DNA of 64,000 bases. Source: Variovorax sp. PAMC26660 (GTDB lineage: Bacteria; Pseudomonadota; Gammaproteobacteria; Burkholderiales; Burkholderiaceae_C). The translations under genes were made by a program, and so were the position numbers. Below, one piece after another: positions 7,995 to 15,872 of this stretch (within the stretch, counting starts at the first letter, position 1; each line of letters opens with the position of its first letter). The stretch covers positions 5,385,501-5,449,500 of the forward strand of contig NZ_CP060295.1 of the NCBI RefSeq assembly GCF_014302995.1, given 5' to 3'. Under the pieces are notes generated by a model. The model was not told where the DNA came from, ran no database searches, and saw only the letters and a program-made list of their open reading frames with translations.

Positions 7995-8645
7995 ATGAAG
8001 CTCTACGACACCCAGCGTTCCGGCAACGCATGGAAGGTGAGACTGCTCGCCGGCTTTCTCGGCATCGCGCTGGAACGCGAAACGCTTTCCATCGACCGCG
8101 GGGACCTGCGAAGCCCCGGCTTTCTCGCGATCGCGCCGATGGGCCAGGTCCCGGTGCTCGCGCTGGACAACGGCACGCACCTGGGCGAGTCGATGGCGAT
8201 CCTTTATTTTCTGGCGCAAGGCAGCCCCTGGTGGCCGGGCGACGTGGCCCGACAGGCGCAAGTACTAGCATGGTTGTCGTTCGAACAGGAACGGCACATG
8301 AAGCCGTTGGCGCAACTGCGCCTGCATCTCGCCCTGCATCGCGACCGCGATCCGGCCGGCGAAGAGTTCATCCACTTCGCCCGCGAAGCCAGGCAGTCGC
8401 TGCAGATACTGGATGCGCAGTTGTCGCGGCAGGGCGCAACAGGCTGGGTCGCCACGACAGATGCGCCGAGCATTGCCGACGTGGCGCTCTATCCCTACAC
8501 GCGCCTGGCGCCGATGGGCGGCATCGACCTGTCGGCCTGTCCGGCCATCACCGCATGGCTCGGCAGAATCGAGCAACTGCCCGGCTACCAGCCGCTCTTT
8601 CCCGGCGCGCCCGAGAAGAACTTTTCCACCAGCGAATCTGCATAA
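7995..8645 (+). CDS. Glutathione S-transferase family protein
   Basis: This 216-residue cytoplasmic protein has an N-terminal thioredoxin-like glutathione-binding domain (SGNAWKVRLLAGFLGI; PMGQVPVLALDNG; ESMAILYFLA, with the conserved cis-Pro and Glu-Ser glutathione contacts) and a helical C-terminal domain (ADVALYPYTRLAPMGG). It lies 15 bases after the Bug gene and 10 before the aldolase gene, so all three are one operon. A role in breaking down or detoxifying the imported compound is inferred. Confidence 0.88.
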   Translation: MKLYDTQRSGNAWKVRLLAGFLGIALERETLSIDRGDLRSPGFLAIAPMGQVPVLALDNGTHLGESMAILYFLAQGSPWWPGDVARQAQVLAWLSFEQERHMKPLAQLRLHLALHRDRDPAGEEFIHFAREARQSLQILDAQLSRQGATGWVATTDAPSIADVALYPYTRLAPMGGIDLSACPAITAWLGRIEQLPGYQPLFPGAPEKNFSTSESA

Positions 8646-8655
8646 GGACAACGCC

Positions 8656-9456
8656 ATGGCATCGCAAGACACTTTCAAACTCGACAAGGGCGAACTGATC
8701 CAGCAGTCATACGCCCAGATGGACGCGCACCTCGCGGACAGCACTTACACGCTGCGCCAGAAGCTGGCCCTGACATGCCGCATTCTTTTCGACAACGGGC
8801 ATGACTCCGGCCTGGCCGGACAGATCACGGCCCGCACCGGCGTGCCGGGCGAGTTCCTGACGCAGCGGCTCGGGCTGGGCTTCGACGAGATCACCGAAGA
8901 CAACCTGCTGCGGGTCGACGAAGACCTGAACGTCCTCGAAGGCGACGGCATGCCCAACCCGGCCAATCGCTTCCACTCGTGGGTCTACCGCGCGCGTCCC
9001 GATGTCAACTGCATCATTCACACGCATGCCGCGCACGCGTCCGCGCTGGGCATGCTCGAAGAGCCGCTGGTCATCTCCCACATGGACAACTGCGTGCTCT
9101 ACGACGACGTGGCTTTCGTCGGCAAATGGCCGGGCATTCCCGTCGGCAACGAGGAGGGCGAGTTCATCGCGTCGGCCCTCGGAAGCAAGCGTGCCTTGCT
9201 GCTTTCGCACCACGGGATGCTCGTGGCCGGCGGCAGCGTGGAAGAGTCTTGCGTTCTTTCGATCGCTTTCGAGCGCGCGGCGCGCATGCAACTGCTGGCG
9301 TCGGCCGCGGGCAAGATCCAGCCCATCGATCCGGAACTGGCCAGGGAAGCGCACGACTGGATCTTGCGGCCTCGCCGCAACACGGTCGCGTTCGACTACT
9401 ACGCGCGACGCTCGCTGAAAGATCCGCGCAACGCGGATTGCGTCCGAAGGGCCTGA
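8656..9456 (+). CDS. Class II aldolase/adducin-family protein
   Basis: This 266-residue protein starts at an ATG with AAGGA upstream; an upstream extension of the frame runs inside the GST gene and is rejected. It has the class II aldolase fold with zinc-binding histidines in CIIHTHAAHASA and LLSHHGMLVAG, and ends with the family's YYARRSLKD. Relatives act on phosphorylated sugars or on 3-oxo-acid and catechol-type intermediates; the exact reaction cannot be told. It is the last gene of the Bug/GST operon and converges on the Lrp-type gene. Confidence 0.87.
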   Translation: MASQDTFKLDKGELIQQSYAQMDAHLADSTYTLRQKLALTCRILFDNGHDSGLAGQITARTGVPGEFLTQRLGLGFDEITEDNLLRVDEDLNVLEGDGMPNPANRFHSWVYRARPDVNCIIHTHAAHASALGMLEEPLVISHMDNCVLYDDVAFVGKWPGIPVGNEEGEFIASALGSKRALLLSHHGMLVAGGSVEESCVLSIAFERAARMQLLASAAGKIQPIDPELAREAHDWILRPRRNTVAFDYYARRSLKDPRNADCVRRA

Positions 9457-9475
9457 ACGCCAGCCGCCCGGAACG

Positions 9476-9961
9476 TCAGGCCAGTGCGGCCTCTTCCGAC
9501 AAGGGCACGTGCAGCCCGACCTTGACCCGGCTCATCGCCACCAGCGTGTTGAAGCGCTTGACGTTGTTGTTCTCGAAGAAGAGTTCACGCGTCAGCCGGG
9601 TGTATTGGCTCATGCTCCTGACCGCGAAGATCAGGACGAAATCGCAGTCGCCCGCCACGTAGTAGCACTGCTGAATCTGCGGGCAGGCCTGAAACGTCCG
9701 CTTCATCGCGTCCAGCAGGTCGACGCGTTCGCTCTCGACCTTCACCTCGACGATCACCGTCAACTCGCATCCCACCGCATCGGGATTGATGATCGCGGCA
9801 TGGCGCTCGATGACGCCTTCGTCCGCCATCCGCTTCAGTCTCCGGTTCACCGCTGCGGTTGAAAGATTGACCTGCTGGCCCAACTCGCCTTGAGGAATGC
9901 GCGCATCCTGCTGGACCAGTTCGAGCAGCTTCAGGTCGTAAGCATCCAGTCGTGTGGTCAT
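9476..9961 (-). CDS. Lrp/AsnC-family transcriptional regulator
   Basis: This 161-residue regulator has an N-terminal helix-turn-helix (DARIPQGELGQQVNLSTAAV) and a C-terminal RAM/AsnC ligand-binding domain (ECYY-like pattern QQCYYVAGDCDFVLIF). Such proteins form octamers that sense amino acids. It is transcribed divergently from a diaminopropionate ammonia-lyase gene 113 bases away, so the likely job is control of that enzyme in response to an amino acid. Confidence 0.9.
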   Translation of the reverse strand: MTTRLDAYDLKLLELVQQDARIPQGELGQQVNLSTAAVNRRLKRMADEGVIERHAAIINPDAVGCELTVIVEVKVESERVDLLDAMKRTFQACPQIQQCYYVAGDCDFVLIFAVRSMSQYTRLTRELFFENNNVKRFNTLVAMSRVKVGLHVPLSEEAALA

Positions 9962-10074
9962 GCGTCGAAACAGGAGGAAAAAGCGAGGAGGGATTGCATA
10001 TGCGCATGCGCCAACGAGAAGAAATTCGCGGGCCGCACGCCTACGATTATGCGCATCACCCTAGGAATTTCGCC

Positions 10075-11298
10075 ATGCTGGTCAACAACCCAAGAGCCCT
10101 TCGAGGCGAGTATCCGGACACGCTGCAAAGCAGCATGAGCATCGCCGAAGCGCGGCACACCCGGTCCTGGCTTTCGCGCTGGGACCTGCTCTCGCCGCAG
10201 CCCACACCGCTCTGGCGCCTGCCGGATCTGGCCCGCAGGCTGGACGTCGCCGAGGTTCACGTCAAGGACGAATCCGTGCGTTCCTCGCTGGGCAGCTTCA
10301 AGGCGCTCGGCGCGCCTGCTGCGCTTGTTCGCCTGATTGTTCGCAGCCATCCTTCATGGGCCCCCGAAGATGTGCTGGCCGGTGCGCACCGCAGCCATCT
10401 GGGCGACCTGGTCGTCATCAGCGCCACCGACGGCAACCACGGCCGCGCGCTCGCCGCTGCCGCCCGCAGTGCGGGCGTGCGTTGCGTGATCGTCCTGCAC
10501 CGGCATGTCAGCCCTGAGCGCGAGCGTGCGATCGCGATGTTCGGCGCCGAGGTCATTCGCATCGAGGGGAACTACGACGCCTCTGTGGCACACGCGGCGC
10601 ATCTGGCCGAGCAGCATGGCTGGCAGGTCATCTCGGACACCGCATACCCGGGCTATGAAGAGGTTCCCCGCGACGTGATGCAAGGCTACGGAACGATGAT
10701 CGACGAGCTGCTGGAGCAGACGGAATCGCCTTCGCAAGCGTGCCCCTTCACCCATGTGGTTCTGCAAGGTGGCGTCGGTGGCTTGGCTGCCGGGGTCGCG
10801 AGCTATTTCTGGGAGAGGTTCGGCGCAGAGCGGCCAGCCTTCATCGTCGTGGAGCCGCGCCAGGCCGACTGCCTGATGCAGAGCGCACTTCAAGGCCGTC
10901 CATCCGCGGCGACCGGCAGTGTCGACTCGGTGATGGCGGGCCTTGCCTGCGGCGAAACATCCACGCTGGCCTGGCGCTTTCTGGAGCCGTCGGTGGATTG
11001 CTTTGCCGCCATCGAAGACAGCCACGCCGTGGAAGCCATGCAATGGCTTGCGCAGGGCTCCAGGCTTGATCGGCCCATCGTCAGCGGCGAGTCGGGGGCT
11101 GCCGGCGCGGCCGCGCTGCAGATGATTGCGCTCTCGCCCCAGTGGCGCCAACAAGCCGCGCTCGACACCGACTCGAAGGTGCTGCTGATCAACACCGAAG
11201 GCGCAACAGCGCCTGGCGTTTACGCAGAGCTTCTGGGCCGGAGCGCCGACGAAGTCCTGCAGGCGCAGCAGCAATGGGCGCAGACCGGGGGCGTTTGA
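10075..11298 (+). CDS. dpaL: Diaminopropionate ammonia-lyase
   Basis: This 407-residue cytoplasmic, pyridoxal-phosphate-dependent enzyme converts 2,3-diaminopropionate to pyruvate and two ammonia. It is similar to E. coli YgeX/DpaL across its length: EVHVKDESVRSSLGSFKALG contains the PLP-binding Lys, ATDGNHGRALA the substrate loop, and VVLQGGVGGLAAGV the phosphate-binding Gly loop. VMAGLACGE and SGESGAAG are also family marks. The ATG at 10075 with AGGA upstream gives the usual length; upstream in-frame starts lack support. The divergent Lrp-type gene is the probable regulator. Confidence 0.87.
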   Translation: MLVNNPRALRGEYPDTLQSSMSIAEARHTRSWLSRWDLLSPQPTPLWRLPDLARRLDVAEVHVKDESVRSSLGSFKALGAPAALVRLIVRSHPSWAPEDVLAGAHRSHLGDLVVISATDGNHGRALAAAARSAGVRCVIVLHRHVSPERERAIAMFGAEVIRIEGNYDASVAHAAHLAEQHGWQVISDTAYPGYEEVPRDVMQGYGTMIDELLEQTESPSQACPFTHVVLQGGVGGLAAGVASYFWERFGAERPAFIVVEPRQADCLMQSALQGRPSAATGSVDSVMAGLACGETSTLAWRFLEPSVDCFAAIEDSHAVEAMQWLAQGSRLDRPIVSGESGAAGAAALQMIALSPQWRQQAALDTDSKVLLINTEGATAPGVYAELLGRSADEVLQAQQQWAQTGGV

Positions 11299-11488
11299 TC
11301 GTCTCGTCGGAGCGTCCAAAATCGATTCGGGGATGGTCAGCGAGACCCGTGGCCAGACCATCGTTGTACGACAGGGTTGCGTGTTCGGGCGCTGGACAGG
11401 CCTTGCAGATGGCCGCCTCGTCAACAGCCGACGCGGTTCATCCGTTGAAGACCCGGGAGGCCGTCTCCCTCACCCTGGATGGAATCAC

Positions 11489-11728
11489 ATGAAAAAGCTT
11501 CTTGTTACCCTGACCGTTCTGCTTGGTGCGGCGAGCGCGTTCGCGCAGTCCGACAACGGAGTCCGCGTGAGCACAGATCCGGCCCGTGCTGCCGCAGTGG
11601 AAAGCCATGCCCAGCAGCTGCAGGCGCGCCCTGCGGAAAAGCCGATGGCCATGCACGACCACGCGCCCAAGATGCACAAGCATCAGGCCCGCCACCATCA
11701 CGCCAAGCCGCACGCCAAGAAGTCCTGA
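11489..11728 (+). CDS. Small exported His-rich protein
   Basis: This 79-residue precursor begins with a signal peptide (MKKLLVTLTVLLGAASAFA, cut before QSDN). The mature part is short, and its C-terminal half is packed with His, Lys and Met (MAMHDHAPKMHKHQARHHHA). This composition suggests metal or anion binding in the periplasm, but no family is recognised. It has a GGATGGA ribosome-binding site and stands alone between dpaL and another small exported protein. Confidence 0.65.
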   Translation: MKKLLVTLTVLLGAASAFAQSDNGVRVSTDPARAAAVESHAQQLQARPAEKPMAMHDHAPKMHKHQARHHHAKPHAKKS

Positions 11729-11796
11729 GGCCAGCGATGCCGCCCCGGCGGCCTGGCGCTAAAGTCCGTCCTGCTCAAACCTGAGGAGGGCGCGAC

Positions 11797-12240
11797 ATGC
11801 ACATTCGGACCGGGCGGCTTTCAGGCCTCCTGCTATTGCTTCTTTCGGCCGCAGGCTCGGCATCTGCAGGAACGATCACGTGCGTTCCTGGCCCAGGCGC
11901 AGGGGCCGGCTCCTTCCACTGGGTTCGCAAGATCTCGATCGACGAGCACTCGCGGACCGTGCTCATGGACACCGTGCGCTCCAAGACAAAGGACGCCGAG
12001 ACCATGAGCAAGATAAGGGGCGAGTTGGTGAGCATGGACGACACCCAATCCGGTGAGCCCATCTACGTCTTCAACTCGATTCCCGCCCCGGGCGTGGAAG
12101 TCATGAACCTCTTCAAGTTGTTCAAGGCGGGTGAATGGCGCCTGATCAGTGCGGGGGTGAGCTTCGTGAACAAGGTGCCGGCACTGCGCGCCGTCGAGCA
12201 AAGCGCGGTTTTCGACTGCAAGCGCTCCGGATTGGGGTGA
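11797..12240 (+). CDS. Exported protein of unknown function
   Basis: This 147-residue precursor has a signal peptide (LSGLLLLLLSAAGSASA). The mature protein of about 120 residues has one Cys near each end (TITCVPG and FDCKRSG) that could pair. The sequence between looks like a small beta-rich domain (SIDEHSRTVLMDTV, EPIYVFNSIPAPG). GAGGAGG precedes the start. No family is recognised. Confidence 0.65.
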   Translation: MHIRTGRLSGLLLLLLSAAGSASAGTITCVPGPGAGAGSFHWVRKISIDEHSRTVLMDTVRSKTKDAETMSKIRGELVSMDDTQSGEPIYVFNSIPAPGVEVMNLFKLFKAGEWRLISAGVSFVNKVPALRAVEQSAVFDCKRSGLG

Positions 12241-12380
12241 ACGTCACCTGAGGCGAGGCTGACGCTCAGCACGCCGTGTGACATTTGGGAACGATCTTCA
12301 CACTCGCGATGTGCGCGGCTGCAAAGGGCATGGCGTTGTCTTCACATCGGGACTGTTCCCGTCCTTCAGGAGACGACGTG

Positions 12381-12746
12381 ATGGCTCATCGAACCTTTCT
12401 CAAGCTGGCTGCCGCAAGCGCGATCGCTGTCAGTGCACTGTGCGCTGCGGTCTCGGCGAATGCCGGCCCGAGCTGGTCCATCGGCGTGACCGTGCCGGGC
12501 GTCGTGGTGAGCCAACCCGCGCCGGCGTATTACGAGCCGGCGCCTGTGTCTTCGCGACCGGCACCCATCTACTACCAGCCTGCGCCGCCCGTGCGTTACC
12601 AGCCGCCGTCTTACTACGCGCCGGCCCCCGGGTACTACGAGCGCGAATCCCGCTGGGATGAACGTCGCGCCGAACGCCGGGAATGGCGCCGCCGGGAGTG
12701 GGCGCGCGAACACTATCGCCGCTACCACGAAGACCGCGACGACTGA
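12381..12746 (+). CDS. Exported Pro/Tyr-rich protein with basic charged tail
   Basis: This 121-residue precursor has a signal peptide ending in SANAG. A Pro/Tyr/Ala-rich segment follows (repeats of YYEPAP-, YYQPAP- and YYAPAP-like units), then a highly charged Arg/Glu tail (RRAERREWRRREWAREHYRR). The ATG has AGGAG upstream. This architecture is common among poorly characterised envelope proteins of Burkholderiales sometimes called PXPV-repeat proteins. No function can be assigned. Confidence 0.7.
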   Translation: MAHRTFLKLAAASAIAVSALCAAVSANAGPSWSIGVTVPGVVVSQPAPAYYEPAPVSSRPAPIYYQPAPPVRYQPPSYYAPAPGYYERESRWDERRAERREWRRREWAREHYRRYHEDRDD

Positions 12747-12771
12747 TCGTTACGGCGGCCTCGCTGGCCTG

Positions 12772-13950
12772 TCAGGCCGTGGCTGTGGCAATCACGCGGC
12801 CGCGTCCCAGCGCCTTGGCGCGATACAGCACCTCGTCGGCCTGCGCCAGCACCTCGTCGACGTCCTTGACACCGTCGCTGGTCGCCACGCCGATGCTGAC
12901 GGCGAACGAGCCGACCGCATGCGCCGGTGAATCGGGCGGCAGGGGCTCGTCGATGCCTTCCTTCAGGCGCGCCGCGATGGTCATGGCATCGGCCATCGTC
13001 GTGTGGGGCAGCAGCACGACGAATTCTTCACCGCCATAGCGCCCGAGCAGGCCCTGCGTGCCGATCACCCGCTGCATGCGGCTGACCGCCTCGCGGAGCA
13101 CCGCATCGCCCATCTGGTGGCCGAAGCGGTCGTTGATGCTCTTGAAGTGGTCCAGGTCCACCATCAGCAACGCTGCAGGTCGCCCCTGCGTTCCGTGGCT
13201 CGCGGCGAATTCGGCCAGGCAGGCATCGAGCAGTGCGCGCCGGTTCAGCACGCCGGTGAGCGGGTCGCGGGTGGCGAGGTACTCGAACTCGGTGTGCACG
13301 CGGTCGGTGGCCATCAGCACGACAGCGATGGACAGAAACAGCACGCTGAAGGAATACATGGTGATGTAGACCGACTGGATCCACGTCGCTTCCATGATGC
13401 TGGTGCCGGCCATTCCCATGATCACCGACACGAAGCGCAAGCCGGCCACCAGCGACTGGGCCAGCAGCAGCCCGATCATCAGCCGCATGCCGTACACCGG
13501 GACCTTGTGCCGCACGTAGAGCATGGCGTGAAAGAAAAACAGCAGCGTCACCGCGAGGGTGACGATCGCCAGACGCGCCTCGAAGTCCGGTTGGATGCTG
13601 CTGAACCAGAACATGAGCATGCCCAGCACCAGGTTCAGTGCTGTCCAGCCCCGGGTGTCGCTGCGGCCCAGCAGAAACTGCTGGCTTCCCGCGTAGTAGA
13701 TGACGCAGGCCTGGAACAGCACCATGTTGGCAACGACGATCGTGGCGAAGTCGGGCAGGAAGCCACGCGCGGCGAACAACAAGGTGCTGACAAACGCAAT
13801 CAACGGCGCCCGGGACCAGTCGCTCAGCCCCCGGATGCTGGGCGGATAGCTGCGGCGCATGAAGAACAACACCAGCGACATCATGATGCCCATCAGACCC
13901 GCCAGCAGGATGGTGGAGCGGGGGTCGAAGAGATAAGGCAGGTAGCCCAT
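12772..13950 (-). CDS. Membrane-bound diguanylate cyclase (GGDEF)
   Basis: This 392-residue protein makes the second messenger cyclic di-GMP. The first about 215 residues hold six or seven transmembrane helices. A GGDEF domain follows (RDPLTGVLNRRALLD; MVDLDHFKSINDRFGH; active site GRYGGEEFVVLLP near residue 306). The residues in front of GGEEF lack the RxxD inhibitory site, so product feedback at the usual site is not expected. The start at 13950 puts the first membrane segment at the N-terminus; a 52-residue longer frame is unlikely. Confidence 0.9.
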   Translation of the reverse strand: MGYLPYLFDPRSTILLAGLMGIMMSLVLFFMRRSYPPSIRGLSDWSRAPLIAFVSTLLFAARGFLPDFATIVVANMVLFQACVIYYAGSQQFLLGRSDTRGWTALNLVLGMLMFWFSSIQPDFEARLAIVTLAVTLLFFFHAMLYVRHKVPVYGMRLMIGLLLAQSLVAGLRFVSVIMGMAGTSIMEATWIQSVYITMYSFSVLFLSIAVVLMATDRVHTEFEYLATRDPLTGVLNRRALLDACLAEFAASHGTQGRPAALLMVDLDHFKSINDRFGHQMGDAVLREAVSRMQRVIGTQGLLGRYGGEEFVVLLPHTTMADAMTIAARLKEGIDEPLPPDSPAHAVGSFAVSIGVATSDGVKDVDEVLAQADEVLYRAKALGRGRVIATATA

Positions 13951-14126
13951 GGTGCTCGATGTGTTTTGCGTCGCGCAGCGGCGTGTGCCGGCCTCCCAGG
14001 CAGGGCAAAGAACTCTGTCGACTGCGTCTTGAGAAGGCTGGAGGATATCGACTCGACGCAGCGGCCGAAAGCGGGCACGACCCAGCAACCGTGAGATTGC
14101 AAACAATCAAAAACAAAACATTAATA

Positions 14127-14146
14127 CCAAGGAACTATTTCCTTGG
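14127..14146. promoter_or_regulatory. Inverted repeat upstream of a small gene
   Basis: CCAAGGAA, four bases, then TTCCTTGG is a perfect 8-bp dyad 33 bases before the start of the gene at 14179, in AT-rich promoter-like DNA. It may be an operator or a short hairpin in the leader. Confidence 0.4.
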
Positions 14147-14178
14147 GCTGCCGAAGGCCGAGACCTATCCTTGGCGCC

Positions 14179-14433
14179 ATGTACGCAGCACAGCAACTCC
14201 TCGTCGAACTGCCCGATGGCTGGTCCAGCCGGATCGACATCAAGCAGACCAGCAATGGCCGCTATGCAGGTGTCGCGGAGCTGAACCTGCAGGGGCTCAA
14301 GTGGGGCGTGCTCGTGTTCATGCAGCAACCTTCGCTGGACGCCGCGCTGGCGCGCGTTCGTCTGCGGGCCAGCCAGTTCGCGAGGGAGCGGCTGTCCCTG
14401 CTGGACGCCGAGTCGAGGATGCTGCTCGACTGA
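14179..14433 (+). CDS. Small hypothetical protein
   Basis: This 84-residue cytoplasmic protein begins MYAAQQLLVELPDGWSSRID. Its first half predicts beta strands and its second half a helix (ARVRLRASQFARERLSLLDA). It has no signal peptide. No family is recognised. It is followed after eight bases by a strong terminator, which supports it as a real monocistronic gene. Confidence 0.6.
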   Translation: MYAAQQLLVELPDGWSSRIDIKQTSNGRYAGVAELNLQGLKWGVLVFMQQPSLDAALARVRLRASQFARERLSLLDAESRMLLD

Positions 14434-14440
14434 ACCAATG

Positions 14441-14465
14441 AAAAAGCCCGCACGAGGCGGGCTTT
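14441..14465 (+). terminator. Rho-independent terminator
   Basis: AAAGCCCGC, a five-base loop and GCGGGCTTT form a GC-rich hairpin flanked by A and T runs, directly after the stop codon at 14433. Confidence 0.8.
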
Positions 14466-14689
14466 GGAATGTGGTCGTGAACTCTCACGCGGTCCACGGT
14501 TACGGCAAATGTTCAATTGCGGAAGCCACCTGTTGTTTTTTTCGTCGTAGTGACTTCGACGCGCCGGTGTGAGATTCGGCTTGCCTGGCCAGGCAACATT
14601 CGGAGCAAGTCCGGACGAAGCGCGATTGTATCAGATAGCGATGGCCTATCTGAACCGAGGTGCTTGCTCCAGGTTTTGCTATCGCGCGC

Positions 14690-14836
14690 ATGAAGATTGC
14701 CAAACCCTCTCAGCCCGTCAAGGCGGCACCATCGACGCTGACTGACGGAGAACACATCGTGAACACATTCAGAAAATTCGTGGGTGGCGCCATTTCGCTC
14801 GCCGGGGCTGTGGTGCTCGTGGCCCGGCACCTTTAA
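14690..14836 (+). CDS. Possible 48-residue small membrane protein
   Basis: A short frame from ATG 14690 encodes 48 residues whose second half is a single hydrophobic helix (GGAISLAGAVVLVARHL). An internal GTG at 14758 preceded by GGAG would give a 25-residue peptide (start NTFRKFVGG) that is almost only the membrane segment. The stop overlaps the end of the convergent LysR gene by four bases. There is no homology evidence; support is the ribosome-binding site and the hydrophobic pattern. Confidence 0.35.
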   Translation: MKIAKPSQPVKAAPSTLTDGEHIVNTFRKFVGGAISLAGAVVLVARHL

Positions 14837-15777
14837 GGGGCACCCTTTTTCATGGCTCGCGGCGTTCGCACCGCGGCGCGAAGGAAGTCGATGAACGCGC
14901 GGACCTTCTCGGGAACATGCCGCGTGTCCGGGTAGAGCGCGTACACCGACTGAGTGGGAAATCGGTAGTCCGGCAGCAGCCGGCGCAGGCGTCGTGCGTG
15001 GATGTCGTCGCGCACCAGCCATTCAGGCAACAGCGCAACGCCGGCGCCCTGCAGCGCAAACGCCCGCAGGGTGGAGGCCGAATCGGTCACGATCATCGCG
15101 GCGGGCGTATCGATCTCGAGCGTTGTCCGCCCACCCTGCGGCGTCTGCAGCGGCCAGCGTCGCGGCGATGGCAGGCGGCTGTGCCCGAGCCATTGCGCGC
15201 GGCCCAGTTCGTCCGGCGTCGTGATCGCCTTGCCGGGTACGCGCTGGAGGTAATCGGGCGCCGCCACCGCCACGATGTCGAAGGTCTCGATCAGCGAGGC
15301 CCGGTAGCTCGAATCCTGCAGCCGGCCGAGGCGAATCGCCAGGTCGAATCGCTCGGAGATCAGGTCTTCCTGCTGCGAAGACGATGCGTGCCGTATCTCC
15401 AGCAACGGGTTCTCGCGCGCAAACGCCGCGAGCGCGGGCACCACCGCGTGCACACCGTATTCCGTGGTCGTCGTGATGCGCAGCGTGCCGCTCAGCCCTG
15501 CATGCGCCTTGCGTGCGGTATCGATCGCTTCTTGCGCCTCTCGCAGAACTTCCTGGCAATCGCGATAGAAGCGCTCGCCCACGTCCGTCAGCACCAGCCG
15601 GCGCGTGCTGCGCGTCATCAGCGACACGCCCAACTCCGCCTCGAGCTGTTTGATGTTGAAGCTCACGACCGCCTTGCTTTGCGCCAGTTGTTCGGCCGCC
15701 GCCGTGAACGAGCCGGCCTCGACCACGGCAACGAAGGCGTTCAGGCGGTTCAGGCTGACGTTGTTCATTGCGTTCAT
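14833..15777 (-). CDS. LysR-family transcriptional regulator
   Basis: This regulator of about 314 residues has an N-terminal winged helix (LNAFVAVVEAGSFTAAAEQL, then KAVVSFNIKQLEAELGVSLM) and a substrate-binding-like effector domain. ATGs at 15777 and 15768 are both possible starts. It is divergent from an MFS exporter gene, and a long-spaced inverted repeat lies between them, so it probably regulates the exporter and the small SnoaL-like gene behind it. Confidence 0.88.
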   Translation of the reverse strand: MNAMNNVSLNRLNAFVAVVEAGSFTAAAEQLAQSKAVVSFNIKQLEAELGVSLMTRSTRRLVLTDVGERFYRDCQEVLREAQEAIDTARKAHAGLSGTLRITTTTEYGVHAVVPALAAFARENPLLEIRHASSSQQEDLISERFDLAIRLGRLQDSSYRASLIETFDIVAVAAPDYLQRVPGKAITTPDELGRAQWLGHSRLPSPRRWPLQTPQGGRTTLEIDTPAAMIVTDSASTLRAFALQGAGVALLPEWLVRDDIHARRLRRLLPDYRFPTQSVYALYPDTRHVPEKVRAFIDFLRAAVRTPRAMKKGAP

Positions 15778-15784
15778 TGTCAAA

Positions 15785-15825
15785 TTCGATAAGACAGTGT
15801 AGTTACCATTAGGCCGTTTATCGAA
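15785..15825. promoter_or_regulatory. LysR operator candidate
   Basis: TTCGATAA at 15785 and its exact complement TTATCGAA at 15818 form an 8-bp inverted repeat with a 25-base spacer in the intergenic region between the divergent LysR and MFS genes. The position suits a binding site for the LysR protein. Confidence 0.45.
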
Positions 15826-15872
15826 AGCCTATGCCTGTCTAAGCTCTCGCCTTTCTGAAGACGGAGCACGTC

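Noticed and set aside
11730..11755. GC-rich hairpin after the His-rich protein gene
   Set aside because: No T-run follows the stem, and it could reflect base composition alone.
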